Origin: Nocardioides dongkuii
GTDB lineage: Bacteria; Actinomycetota; Actinomycetes; Propionibacteriales; Nocardioidaceae
Direction: 5' to 3'
Assembly (NCBI RefSeq): GCF_014127485.1
Contig: NZ_CP059903.1
Location: forward strand, 124,001 to 188,000
DNA: 64,000 nucleotides
A program made the position numbers and the translations under genes. Below the pieces are notes generated by a model. The model ran no database searches. It had not been told where the DNA came from and saw only the letters and a program-made list of their open reading frames with translations. This document shows, piece by piece, positions 34,126 to 42,669 of the stretch; the stretch's first letter is position 1, and every line of letters begins with the position of its first letter.

Positions 34126-34899
34126 ATGACCGCCACCAGCGGCGCATCAGCGCCACGTCTCGCACCGCCGTCCCCGACGGCCGCGATCGCCCTGTCCGAC
34201 GTCCAGAAGTCCTACCGCAGCGGCCTCGAGACGGCCGCCGCCCTGCGTGGGGTCTCGGTCGACCTGGACGCCGGGTCCTTCACCGCCGTGGTCGGCCAGT
34301 CCGGCTCGGGCAAGTCGACGCTGCTGCACGTGGCCGCAGGGCTCGACCGGCCCACCAGCGGTCGGGTCGTCATCGGCGGTCACGACATCACCGAGCTCTC
34401 CGACGACGACCTGACCCGGTTCCGTCGCGACCACATCGGCTTCGTCTTCCAGGCCTACAACCTGGTCGGACACCTCGACGTCCGGGAGAACATCGACCTG
34501 CCCCTGGTCCTCGGCGGTCGCACCGCCGACCCGGCCTGGGTCGCGCACCTCGTCGCCCGCATGGACCTCGGCCCGCTGCTCGACCGGTTGCCCGGCGAGC
34601 TCTCCGGCGGTCAGGCCCAACGTGTCGCGATCGCACGGGCGCTCGTCACCCGACCGACCGTGGTCTTCGCCGACGAGCCGACCGGGGCCCTGGACTCCTC
34701 GACCGGGGCCGCGGTCCTCGACCTGCTCCGCACCACCGCCCGTGACCTCGACCAGACCGTCGTCGTCGTCACCCACGACAGCCGGGTGGCGGCCGCGGCC
34801 GAGCAGGTCCTCGTGCTCGCCGACGGGCTGCTCGTCGACCGCCTCGTCGCGCCGACCGCCGAGCAGGTCACCGCCCGCGTCCTGGCGGTCGGCCGATGA
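34126..34899 (+). CDS. ABC exporter ATPase (MacB/LolD-like)
   Basis: A 257-residue ATPase with Walker A GQSGSGKST, Q-loop FVFQAYNLVGHL, signature LSGGQAQRVAIARAL, Walker B VVFADEPTGALDSSTG and the switch VVVTHD. PTGALDSSTG is typical of MacB-type systems that drive FtsX-like permeases. The ATG at 34126 follows GGGAGCACCC. It overlaps the permease by ATGA, so the pair is one transporter. Confidence 0.92.
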   Translation: MTATSGASAPRLAPPSPTAAIALSDVQKSYRSGLETAAALRGVSVDLDAGSFTAVVGQSGSGKSTLLHVAAGLDRPTSGRVVIGGHDITELSDDDLTRFRRDHIGFVFQAYNLVGHLDVRENIDLPLVLGGRTADPAWVAHLVARMDLGPLLDRLPGELSGGQAQRVAIARALVTRPTVVFADEPTGALDSSTGAAVLDLLRTTARDLDQTVVVVTHDSRVAAAAEQVLVLADGLLVDRLVAPTAEQVTARVLAVGR

Positions 34900-36812
34900 A
34901 CGCCGCGACCACGTCCCCGACCACTGTCCCGACCAGGCGGGCCGGCACACCGCGTCGCCTGGCCCTCGCCGGGGCTCGCGCCCACTGGGCCGCGACGGCC
35001 GGCACCGCACTGGTCGTCGCCCTCGCCGCAGCCATGACGGCGTTGACCGGCGCGCTCCTCGAGTCCGGGCTGCGCGTGCCTGACGGCGAGGGCGGCCCAC
35101 TCGTCGCCGTCGCCTCCTCGTTCGCCGGCACCGCCCTGGTCCTGGTCGTCATCGTCGTGGCGGCCACCACGACCCTGGCGTTGCGTCGCAGACGACGCGA
35201 GTTCGCGCTGCTGCGCGCCGTCGGCGCGACCCGCGGCCAGGTCCGCCGCCTCGTCGCCACCGAGCTGCTGGTCCTCGCCGCGGTGGCCGCACCCCTCGGC
35301 GCCGTCCCCGGGCTGCTCCTGGCCGGCTCGCTCGACTCCGTCCTGGTCGAGGCGGGGGTCGTGCCCGCCGGGTACACCTCAGCGCTGTCACCGCTGCCGG
35401 TCCTCGGCGCCGTCCTCCTCGTCGTCCCGACCACGCTGCTGGCCGGCTGGCTCGCCGCCCGCGAGTCGGTGCGCACCGCGCCGACGGAGGCGATCCGCGA
35501 GAGCGCGACCGAAGCCGCCCCGGTGGGTCGCGTGCGTCGTGCCGCGGCGGTCCTCACCGCCGTCGCCGGCCTCGTGGCCGCGTTCACCCCGCTGTTCGTG
35601 CCGGGCACCATCGGCGGCGCCACCGCGGCCACCTCCGCGTTCCTCCTGATCGGCGCGGCCGCCTTCGCGGGCCCGGTCCTCGTCGAGTGGGCCTTCGGCC
35701 ACGCCGCCCGCGCCGCGTCCGACCGTCGAGGCGCCCCCACCAGGCTCGCCCTGGGCAACATGCGCGGCTTCTCGCGGCGCCTGACCACCGTCGTCGTTCC
35801 CCTCGCCCTGGTGCTCGCCGTCGGCACCACCCAGGGCACCGTCGACCATGCCGTGCAACGAGCCGCCACCGAGCAGCTCGATGCCGCCCTCGGCACCCGC
35901 CTCGTCGCCACCTCCGCCACCGCCCTCGACACCGACGACCTCGCCGCGCTCTCCGAGGAGGCCGGCGTCACCGGTGTCGTCGCCCTGGGCGAGGCACCCG
36001 CGCAGGTCCGCACCGACGACGACGACGGACTTCCCGACAGCCTGGTCTGGGAGACCACCACGCTGCGGTCCGTCCCGCCCACGGTCGACCCCGCAGTCCT
36101 CGACCCGGGCATCACCGAGGGCTCCCTCGCCGGCCTGGCCGGCGCCGACACCGTCGCGATCAGCACCGACACCGCCTTCGAGACCGGGCGCGGCCTCGGC
36201 GACGACCTCCACGCCCGACTCGACGGGACCGACGTCGCCCTCGAGGTCACGGCGATCTACGACCGGGGGCTGGGCCTCGGCGACGTGCTGGTCGGACCCG
36301 CCACGCTCGCCGCGCACGAGGTCACCCCGACCGTGCACCTCGCGCTCGTCGAGACCGACGGGCCCGCCGAGGTGGACGGCACGGTGCCCACGGCTCGCTA
36401 CGTGGCGGACGCGACCAGCGTCGACGCCGCGTCGCAGCGCCTCTCGAGCCTGCTCACCCTGATCCTGCTGCTCTTCGTCGGCCTCGGCTCCCTCAACGCC
36501 CTGGTGCTCGTCACCGCCGGTCGCCGCGACGAGCTGCGGCTCCTGCACCGCACTGGCGCCACCGGACGCCAGCTCCTGACCATGACCACGGTCGAGGCGG
36601 TGGTCACGGGCGTCACGGCCTGGGCGATCGGCACCGTCGCCGTCCTGCCCGCCGTCGTCGGCGTCAGCGTCGGCCTGCTCGGCGCCGGTGTCCCCGTCGT
36701 CGACCTCCCCACGTACGGCGCACTCAGCGGTGCCGTCATCGTCCTGACCGTCGCCGCCACCGCGCTCACCGCGTCCCGCACCGTCCGGGCCGCCACCCGC
36801 GTCACGTCCTGA
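34896..36812 (+). CDS. FtsX-like ABC exporter permease
   Basis: A 638-residue permease with two FtsX domains: four-helix bundles near residues 25-330 and 520-638, around a large soluble domain. The first FtsX signature is LRRRRREFALLRAVGATRGQ (about residue 100), and the second is VLVTAGRRDELRLLHRTGAT (near residue 540). Such pairs in actinobacteria export peptides or lipids or act as mechanotransmission pumps like MacB. No two-component system lies next to it, unlike BceAB-type systems. Confidence 0.88.
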   Translation: MNAATTSPTTVPTRRAGTPRRLALAGARAHWAATAGTALVVALAAAMTALTGALLESGLRVPDGEGGPLVAVASSFAGTALVLVVIVVAATTTLALRRRRREFALLRAVGATRGQVRRLVATELLVLAAVAAPLGAVPGLLLAGSLDSVLVEAGVVPAGYTSALSPLPVLGAVLLVVPTTLLAGWLAARESVRTAPTEAIRESATEAAPVGRVRRAAAVLTAVAGLVAAFTPLFVPGTIGGATAATSAFLLIGAAAFAGPVLVEWAFGHAARAASDRRGAPTRLALGNMRGFSRRLTTVVVPLALVLAVGTTQGTVDHAVQRAATEQLDAALGTRLVATSATALDTDDLAALSEEAGVTGVVALGEAPAQVRTDDDDGLPDSLVWETTTLRSVPPTVDPAVLDPGITEGSLAGLAGADTVAISTDTAFETGRGLGDDLHARLDGTDVALEVTAIYDRGLGLGDVLVGPATLAAHEVTPTVHLALVETDGPAEVDGTVPTARYVADATSVDAASQRLSSLLTLILLLFVGLGSLNALVLVTAGRRDELRLLHRTGATGRQLLTMTTVEAVVTGVTAWAIGTVAVLPAVVGVSVGLLGAGVPVVDLPTYGALSGAVIVLTVAATALTASRTVRAATRVTS

Positions 36813-37237
36813 CGCCCCTCGCGGCCGCCGAGGCCGAGACAGCCGGACGCCCGTTGCCTGCGCCCCGTCCATCTCGAGGGACCCTCTGGCGGTCGAGTCA
36901 CCCGTTGGCGGCGACGGCCTCTGCGACGTCCTCCCGCACGTCGTCGTGCAACTGCGCAGGTCCAGGGGGATCTGCCCACGCCGGGGTCGTCCAGAGCAGA
37001 GAGGGCCGCACCGAGGTGGTCGGCGAGTCCCGCCATCACGCCGATCTCTGCTCACCTGTCCGACCCGACGAGGTGCTTACGTGCTCCGCCAGCGCGACCA
37101 AGATCGGCTGGCGGGCCTCTTCCCACCTTCGACACGGACGAGACCGTGCGGCACGGGCTCGAGAGCCTCGTGCGGCGGTGGTGCTGCCGGCGATCTGAGG
37201 GGTCGGGTCGCGGCGGTGGAACGGCCCCTTGCGCTCA
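36813..37237. other. Gene-free stretch between the ABC exporter and the E1 operon
   Basis: About 425 bases with no intact gene on either strand. It contains a possible broken epimerase tail (37058-37181). The bases 36813-37050 show no clear homology to a known product in any frame. Confidence 0.4.
37058..37181 (+). pseudogene. Possible frameshifted remnant of an NAD-dependent epimerase/dehydratase C terminus
   Basis: In one frame the DNA reads VRPDEVLTCSASATKIGW, and after a shift of frame near 37110-37125 it reads PTFDTDETVRHGLESLVRRW. Joined, these resemble the tail of GDP-mannose dehydratase or NAD-epimerase proteins (RPxEV..LxxxxTKxxxxxGW..xFDTDxTVRxxLE). No N-terminal part is visible. 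The likeness is by eye and could be chance. Confidence 0.3.
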
Positions 37238-37294
37238 TTGTCAGGGGCGGAACGCTGTGGCATCCTTCACACACCGACCGACCGAGCGGTCGGT
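37238..37294 (+). promoter_or_regulatory. Promoter and TetR-type operator of the E1-E1-E2 operon
   Basis: TTGTCA (37238-37243), 17 bases, then CATCCT (37261-37266). A perfect inverted repeat ACCGACCG-AG-CGGTCGGT (37277-37294) starts 11 bases after the -10 box, over the expected transcription start. A ribosome site GGAGGAG follows at 37302-37308 before the GTG at 37314. Confidence 0.7.
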
Positions 37295-37313
37295 CTGTCA
37301 CGGAGGAGTCGGC

Positions 37314-38282
37314 GTGAGCGGCGAGAGCACCCCGGAGAGCGCGTCTCGAGAGCAGACCCAGGTGGAGATCTACCGCAAGGTGGTGACCATCCGCTTCGCG
37401 GAGCTTCGGATCCGAAGTCATGTGGAGAAGGAGGGGTTCGGCGGCTTCTGGCACCCGGGCATCGGCCAAGAAGGCCTCCAGGCCGGCGCGATCGCCGCCA
37501 TGCGACCCGACGACTATCTCTACTACGCGCACCGCGGTCTGGGCTACGCCTATGCCAAGGGGATGGACCTGGTGGAGCTCTTCAGCGACCTGCTCGGGCG
37601 CGCCACCGGCAGCACCCGCGGCAAGGGCGGGGGCACCGTCCACTTCGCCGACGCCGAGAAGCACGTGCTAGGCCAGGGCGGCACGCTCGGGTCCAACTTC
37701 GTGATGGGCGCCGGTACGGCGGTCTCCTCGCAGCTTCTTGGGGACGATCGGGTGACCGTGGTCTTCTTCGGTGACGGGGCGTCCGGCCGCGGGACCTGGC
37801 ACGAGGCGGCGCTGCAGGCGTCGGTCTGGAAGCTGCCGGTGGTCTGGATCTGCGAGAACAACGGCTGGGCCCTGTCCGCGCGGTTCGAAGACCAGAGCCC
37901 CACCGAGCACGTCGCCGACCGCGCCCCGGCGTACGGCATGCCGGGCGTGATCGTGGACGGACAGGACGCGATGGCGGTCCTGGACGCGACGAGCGAGGCC
38001 GTCGAGCGCGCCCGCCGTGGCGAGGGCCCCACCCTGATCGAGGCGAAGACGCTGCGGATCCGCGGCCACTACGAGGGTGACCGTCAGCCGTACCGGGCCG
38101 ATCCGGTGCTCGGCGACGAGATCCCGAACGACCCGGTGCACCGTCTGGGGGAGGGCATCCCCGACGAGGTGCGGCGCACCATCGACGCCGAGGCCCGCCA
38201 ACTGGTGGAGGAGGCCTTCGACGCTGCCCTCGCGGCACCGAAGGCGGACACGTCGGTCATCTTCGAGGACGTGTGGGCATGA
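37314..38282 (+). CDS. Thiamine-dependent 2-oxoacid (acetoin-type) dehydrogenase E1 alpha
   Basis: The 322-residue alpha subunit binds thiamine diphosphate: the motif VVFFGDGASGRGTWHEA runs to ICENNGWALS. EVYRxM-like starts of pyruvate E1 are here VEIYRKVVTIRFAE. GKGGGTVHFADAEKHVLG is typical of the acetoin dehydrogenase/AcoA-like group rather than true pyruvate E1. The substrate may be a 2-oxo acid or a vicinal hydroxyketone. The GTG at 37314 has GGAGGAG upstream. It overlaps the beta gene by ATGA. Confidence 0.88.
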   Translation: MSGESTPESASREQTQVEIYRKVVTIRFAELRIRSHVEKEGFGGFWHPGIGQEGLQAGAIAAMRPDDYLYYAHRGLGYAYAKGMDLVELFSDLLGRATGSTRGKGGGTVHFADAEKHVLGQGGTLGSNFVMGAGTAVSSQLLGDDRVTVVFFGDGASGRGTWHEAALQASVWKLPVVWICENNGWALSARFEDQSPTEHVADRAPAYGMPGVIVDGQDAMAVLDATSEAVERARRGEGPTLIEAKTLRIRGHYEGDRQPYRADPVLGDEIPNDPVHRLGEGIPDEVRRTIDAEARQLVEEAFDAALAAPKADTSVIFEDVWA

Positions 38283-39286
38283 GTGCGGACGTGACGGTCC
38301 CGAGCGGTCGGGTCATCGGCTACGGCCGGGCCATCAACGAGGCCTTGGCCGAGGAGATGAGGCGCGACGACCGGGTCTGGATGATGGGCCAGGACATCGG
38401 CCGGATGGGCGGTGTCTTCGGTGTCACGCGGGGCCTGCAGGACGAGTTCGGGTCGATGCGGGTCCGTGACACCGCCATCAACGAGACGTTCATCGTGGGC
38501 GGTGCGGCCGGCGCCGCCCTGGCCGGCACCATCCCTGTCGTCGAGCTCCAGTTCGCCGACTTCCTCTTCACCGCCGCGGACGAGATCTTCCACAAGCTGG
38601 CGAAGTGGCGCTACATGCACGGCGGCCAGTTCACGATGCCCGTGGTCGTCCGGCTTCCCACTGGCGTGGTCGGCGGAGCGGGGGCCGAGCACTCGCAGAG
38701 CCTCGAGACGATCGCCATGCATGTCCCCGGCTTGAAGGTCGCGGTCCCGGCGTCGCCCGCCGACGCGAAGGGGCTGCTGAAGTCGGCGATCCGCGACCCC
38801 AACCCGGTGCTGTTCTTCGAGCACAAGGGCCTCTATCGGGTGAAGGGTCCGGTCTCGGACTCGCCCGAGGACCTGGTGCCGTTCGGCGTCGCCCGCGTGG
38901 CCCGTCAGGGCACCTCGATGACCGTGGTCGCCACCGGCCTGATGGTCGACCGGGTCCTCGAAGCCGCCGAGCAGCTCGCGCCTCGCGGCATCGAGCTCGA
39001 GGTCATCGACCCACGGACGCTGGTGCCGCTCGACATCGACACGGTGGTCGGCTCGGTCGAGAAGACCCACCGGCTGATGATCGTGCACGAGGCCTCCCGC
39101 ACCGCGGGCTTCGGCGCGGAGATCGCAGCACAGGTCCAAGAACGAGCGTTCTTCGCGCTCGACGCTCCCGTCTGGCGGGTCTGCGGCACCGACACCCCAC
39201 TGCCCCAGGACCCCGACCTCGAACAGGCCTGCATCCCGTCCACGGACGAGATCGTCACCGCGGCCCTCGCGCTCGCGGCCATCTAG
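38279..39286 (+). CDS. 2-oxoacid (acetoin-type) dehydrogenase E1 beta
   Basis: A 335-residue beta subunit. It begins with GRAINEALAEEMRRDDRV and MMGQDIGRMGGVFGVTRGL, has the glutamate region DTAINETFIVGGAAGAALAG, and ends with the transketolase C domain (IDPRTLVPLDIDTVV). It pairs with the alpha subunit to decarboxylate the substrate and pass the acyl group to the lipoyl arm of E2. It is 10 bases upstream of the E2 gene. Confidence 0.9.
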   Translation: MSADVTVPSGRVIGYGRAINEALAEEMRRDDRVWMMGQDIGRMGGVFGVTRGLQDEFGSMRVRDTAINETFIVGGAAGAALAGTIPVVELQFADFLFTAADEIFHKLAKWRYMHGGQFTMPVVVRLPTGVVGGAGAEHSQSLETIAMHVPGLKVAVPASPADAKGLLKSAIRDPNPVLFFEHKGLYRVKGPVSDSPEDLVPFGVARVARQGTSMTVVATGLMVDRVLEAAEQLAPRGIELEVIDPRTLVPLDIDTVVGSVEKTHRLMIVHEASRTAGFGAEIAAQVQERAFFALDAPVWRVCGTDTPLPQDPDLEQACIPSTDEIVTAALALAAI

Positions 39287-39296
39287 GAGATCCGTC

Positions 39297-41039
39297 ATGG
39301 CGCAAGTGCTGATGCCCCGACTGGGCGTCTCGGTGACCGAGGGCACCGTCTCCAGCTGGCTCAAGCAGATCGGCGACACCGTCGAGGTGGGCGAGCCGAT
39401 CTGCGAGGTGGCCACCGACAAGGTGGACACCGAGATCGAGAGCACCGTGGCCGGGGTGCTCACCGAGCAGCTGTACGCCGAGGACGAGGTGGTCCTGGTC
39501 GGCGAGCCGCTCGCGACCGTCGTCGGGTCCGACGAGGCCTCGGACCCGCCCCCGCCGGTCGTTCCGGACGAGCCGGCGCCGGTCGTCCCGGAGCCGGCCG
39601 CCGGCGACGACCCAGCGCCGGCTCCTGAGCCCGCGCCTGCCCAGCCGGCAGCAGGGGTCCCGCACGACGCGCTCGTCCTGATGCCCCGGCTGGGCGTCTC
39701 GGTGATCGAGGGCACCGTCTCCAGCTGGCTCAAGCAGGTCGGCGACACCGTCGAGGTAGGCGAGCCGATCTGCGAGGTGGCCACCGACAAGGTGGACACC
39801 GAGATCGAGAGCACGATCGCCGGGGTCCTCGCCGAGCAGCGGTACGCCGAGGGCGAGACCGTCCAGGTCGGTGAGCCGTTGGGGGTCGTCACCGAGGACG
39901 GCACGCTGCCGTCCACCGCACCGACGGGCCCGGCGGTCACGCCTCCTGCTGCCACCGCCGCCGCACAGGACACGACGCCGTCGGCCTCCGCCGGCCCCAC
40001 TACCCCCGGCCGACCGGTCGCGCTGCGGCCGGGCCCCTTCGACCACGAGGAGCAGGCCCGGCGCGTGCTGGGAGGACTGGCCCGCTCCGGCCGGCCGGCC
40101 GCCTCCCCGGGCGCAAGGCGCCTCGCCACGGAGCTCGGCGTGGACCTGGGATCCGTGACCGGGACCGGGGGAGCCGGCCACGTCACCCGCGACGACGTCC
40201 AGAAGCACTCGGAGCGTCCGCAGGTGCCTGCTCCGACCCCGGCGCCGGTTGTCGCTGCACGTCCGGCGGTCGAGCCGGTGCCCGAGGTCGAGAAAGGGGC
40301 AGGAGGGCTGCCGCTCGGCTACGAGGACGTGCCGTACGACGAGGTGGTGACGAGTCGGATCCGCCGGGTCACCGCGGAGCACATGACGCGCTCGCGCCGT
40401 ACCGCGGCCCACATGACCACCGAGGTGGACGTGGACCTCGGCATGCTGACCGACGTGCGCGTCCGGCTGAACCGCCAGCGGGCCGGTGCCGGCCAGGGGA
40501 AGCTGTCGTTCCTGCCGTTCGTCGCCCGCGCCGCGTGCGCTGCCCTGCTGGAGCACCGCGACCTCAACGCGACCTTCGAGACCCACCGGCTGCTGCGGTG
40601 GAACGAAATCAACCTCGGCATCGCGGTCGACACCCCGCGCGGGCTCATGGTGCCGGTGCTACGCGGGGCGCAGCGGATGACGGTGGAGTCGCTCGGCGAG
40701 GGCATCACGGACATCGCGGGCCGGATCCGCGACGGCAAGCCTGGCCCGGACGACTTCCGGGCCGGCACCTTCACGATCAGCAACCCGGGGTCGGTCGGTG
40801 CTGTCTCGGCGCCGGCGATCATCAACCAGCCCCAGGTGGCGATCCTCGGGATGCCGACGATCGTCCGCAGGCCCTGGGTGGTCATGCTGCCCGACGGGCA
40901 GGAGACGATCGCCATCCGGCCCATCGTGCGCCTGGCGCTGACGTTCGACCACCGCGCGGTGGACGGCGCGGACGCCACCCGGTGCCTCGTGGACATCCGG
41001 CGGCGCCTCGAGGCCTGGGACGTCGACGACTACCGCTGA
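39297..41039 (+). CDS. Dihydrolipoamide acyltransferase E2 with two lipoyl domains
   Basis: A 580-residue E2. Two lipoyl domains (residues 1-80 and 124-200) each have the modified lysine in VATDKVDTEIES. Pro/Ala-rich linkers follow, then the E1/E3-binding domain ASPGARRLATELGVDLGSVT with GTGGAGHVTRDDVQ, and the catalytic domain with the C-terminal FDHRAVDGADATR carrying the active His and Asp. The acyl specificity is unknown. The two lipoyl modules are close copies at DNA level. No E3 (dihydrolipoamide dehydrogenase) is encoded nearby, so a shared E3 must be used. Confidence 0.92.
   Translation: MAQVLMPRLGVSVTEGTVSSWLKQIGDTVEVGEPICEVATDKVDTEIESTVAGVLTEQLYAEDEVVLVGEPLATVVGSDEASDPPPPVVPDEPAPVVPEPAAGDDPAPAPEPAPAQPAAGVPHDALVLMPRLGVSVIEGTVSSWLKQVGDTVEVGEPICEVATDKVDTEIESTIAGVLAEQRYAEGETVQVGEPLGVVTEDGTLPSTAPTGPAVTPPAATAAAQDTTPSASAGPTTPGRPVALRPGPFDHEEQARRVLGGLARSGRPAASPGARRLATELGVDLGSVTGTGGAGHVTRDDVQKHSERPQVPAPTPAPVVAARPAVEPVPEVEKGAGGLPLGYEDVPYDEVVTSRIRRVTAEHMTRSRRTAAHMTTEVDVDLGMLTDVRVRLNRQRAGAGQGKLSFLPFVARAACAALLEHRDLNATFETHRLLRWNEINLGIAVDTPRGLMVPVLRGAQRMTVESLGEGITDIAGRIRDGKPGPDDFRAGTFTISNPGSVGAVSAPAIINQPQVAILGMPTIVRRPWVVMLPDGQETIAIRPIVRLALTFDHRAVDGADATRCLVDIRRRLEAWDVDDYR
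39309..39485 (+). repeat. Intragenic duplicate lipoyl module, first copy
   Basis: By eye this 177-base segment differs at about 10 positions from 39678-39854, offset by 369 bases (123 codons). It codes for the first lipoyl domain of the E2 protein. Confidence 0.85.
39678..39854 (+). repeat. Intragenic duplicate lipoyl module, second copy
   Basis: This is the second copy of 39309-39485, in frame, coding for the second lipoyl domain. Long runs of shared synonymous codons indicate a recent duplication or gene conversion. Confidence 0.85.
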
Positions 41040-41056
41040 ACTCTTGCGTGCTCCGG

Positions 41057-41707
41057 TCACCCGGGCAGGGCGGCTCGCGGCGTCGAGAGCGCCGGGAGCT
41101 GGTCCGTGCCGAGCCCGTAGACGAGGTAGTTCCAGAACTGGTAGGCCAGCTCGCGCGACCGCAGCCTGCCGTTCGGCCGGTACCACTGGTAGGCCCAGTT
41201 GCACATGCCGAACATCGCGAGCGCAGCCAGGTGGGGGTCGGTGGGGCGGAGCACCCCGGTCGCGACGCCCTCGGCGATCAGGTCCTCGACCACCTTCTCG
41301 TAGCGGTCGCGCTTGACCTTGATGGGGCCGCGCGCCTCGGGAGGAAGCTCCCGGTGGTGCTCGAAGAAGACCCGCACGTGGCCGCGATGGGTCTCCATCA
41401 GCTCGAGGATGTCTGCCATCACCTCGAGGAGCAGCTGCTCCGGACGGAGCCCGGTGTCGAGGCGGGCCTCGTGCCGGTCGATGAGGAGGTCGATGAACTC
41501 CTCGTGGATGGCGTGAAGGATGTCGTCCTTGCTGGGGAAGTAGTGGTAGAGCGTCGGCTTGGCGACCCCCACCTCCCGGGCGATGTCGTCCATCGTCGTG
41601 CTCGAGTAGCCCGTCTTGTCGAACAAGCCAGCTGCCAGCGTCACGATCTGCTGGCGTCGCTCACCCGACGACATCCGGCGCCGAGCAGCCCGATCAGCGG
41701 TCTTCAC
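41057..41707 (-). CDS. TetR-family regulator, probable repressor of the E1 and 42-kb operons
   Basis: A 216-residue TetR protein. The helix-turn-helix is STTMDDIAREVGVAKPTLYH with YFPSKDDIL after it; the effector domain is helical, with ELMETHRGHVRVFFEHHREL, as in FadR/KstR2-like regulators of acyl-CoA catabolism. The GTG at 41707 is chosen because GAGGAGG lies about 10 bases upstream; a GTG at 41743 would add 12 residues without a ribosome site. The operator-like palindrome at 41786-41803 sits upstream, so it probably controls itself and the neighbouring operons in both directions. Confidence 0.85.
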   Translation of the reverse strand: MKTADRAARRRMSSGERRQQIVTLAAGLFDKTGYSSTTMDDIAREVGVAKPTLYHYFPSKDDILHAIHEEFIDLLIDRHEARLDTGLRPEQLLLEVMADILELMETHRGHVRVFFEHHRELPPEARGPIKVKRDRYEKVVEDLIAEGVATGVLRPTDPHLAALAMFGMCNWAYQWYRPNGRLRSRELAYQFWNYLVYGLGTDQLPALSTPRAALPG

Positions 41708-41785
41708 CCTGTGTTCCCTCCTCGAAGCGGACCCGAACGGCACCCGCGGCAGGCACCTTAGTCGGAGGCGTACCTAGCCAACCGA

Positions 41786-41803
41786 ACCGACTGTACGGTC
41801 GGG
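41786..41803. promoter_or_regulatory. TetR-type operator before the regulator gene
   Basis: ACCGACTG-TA-CGGTCGGG, an 18-bp inverted repeat 79 bases before the start of the minus-strand TetR gene. It matches the sites at 37277, 41970 and 56327. Confidence 0.65.
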
Positions 41804-41928
41804 CTCGCTGCGCTGTCGAGGCCCCGTGCGGGTCACCCAGATTGTCGTGGGACAAGTCACCGACCCCCGCCACGCGGAGGATTAGCCGCCGAAACCCTCA
41901 CATTAGTGATGTCGGCCACCTCAATCCC

Positions 41929-41987
41929 TTGACAGTGTGACGGAGGTTACCTACCGTCCATTCTACCGAACCGACCGACGAGTCGGA
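41929..41987 (+). promoter_or_regulatory. Promoter and operator of the 42-kb catabolic operon
   Basis: A near-consensus promoter: TTGACA (41929-41934), 17 bases, TACCGT (41952-41957). The operator-like ACCGACCG-AC-GAGTCGGA (41970-41987) lies 13 bases after the -10 box, over the probable start of transcription. Its right half is weaker than at the other sites. Confidence 0.65.
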
Positions 41988-42004
41988 TGGATAGGAGCGG
42001 CGAC

Positions 42005-42601
42005 ATGACCGGCGCGCAGACGATGTCGTTCGGCATCGAGCAGACGAGCAGCGGTGAGACCGTGCTGGTCGATCGTGCGTGCGGCTCGTGCGCCGCCTGT
42101 CTCGCCGGCTCCTCGCTGCACTGCTCGGCTCCGCTCGCGAACGGTCGCGTCCTGACGGCTCCGGTCCCGGCACAGTCGGCGAACGAGCTGCTGAGCGCCG
42201 TGCTCGCTGCCGCGGCGCTGGCCGAGGCGCCCGAGGCGTCGACCGTCGTGGTGGTGGCGACGGAGTCGACGCCGCTCGCTGTGGTGGTCCGGACGGCGAC
42301 GCGGGCACGCGTGCTCGTCACCCCCGACCTGGCCGATGCCGGCCTGCGAGCCGAGCTCGCCGACCTCGAGCCGTCCGGTCGTGCCCGGGTCGTGGTCGCC
42401 GGCACCGACGCCCGCGCTGCGGTCAAGGCCGTTCGGCGCGGTGGCCATGTCTGTGTGGGCGACGCGACGGCCACGATGCCCAGCGTCACCGAGCTCGTCC
42501 AGCGCGAGGTCACCCTGGTGGCCCCGCGAGACGCCGCCGCGGTCCTCGCGCGGATCTCGTCGGCGGACTGGTCCGCCGCCGTGGACGCCGCAGCCAGCTA
42601 A
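42005..42601 (+). CDS. Truncated MDR-like protein with structural zinc lobe but no catalytic lobe
   Basis: A 198-residue protein. Residues 20-45 carry the cysteine lobe of zinc alcohol dehydrogenases, CGSCAACLAGSSLHC, followed by a shortened Rossmann-like part (STVVVVATESTPLAVVV, AVKAVRRGGHVCVGD). The N-terminal catalytic domain with the active-site Cys, His and Glu ligands is missing, and the usual GxGxxG loop is absent. It starts at a clear ribosome site (AGGAGCGG, ATG 42005), is first in the operon and has no stop or frameshift, so it appears to be an expressed protein rather than a decayed gene. It may be a regulatory or structural partner; no enzyme activity is evident. Confidence 0.6.
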   Translation: MTGAQTMSFGIEQTSSGETVLVDRACGSCAACLAGSSLHCSAPLANGRVLTAPVPAQSANELLSAVLAAAALAEAPEASTVVVVATESTPLAVVVRTATRARVLVTPDLADAGLRAELADLEPSGRARVVVAGTDARAAVKAVRRGGHVCVGDATATMPSVTELVQREVTLVAPRDAAAVLARISSADWSAAVDAAAS

Positions 42602-42669
42602 GTCGCCGCCCGTCCCTCGCGCTTCTCGAATCCACCACCAGTCATCCACACCAGCAGGAGGAAACCAGC

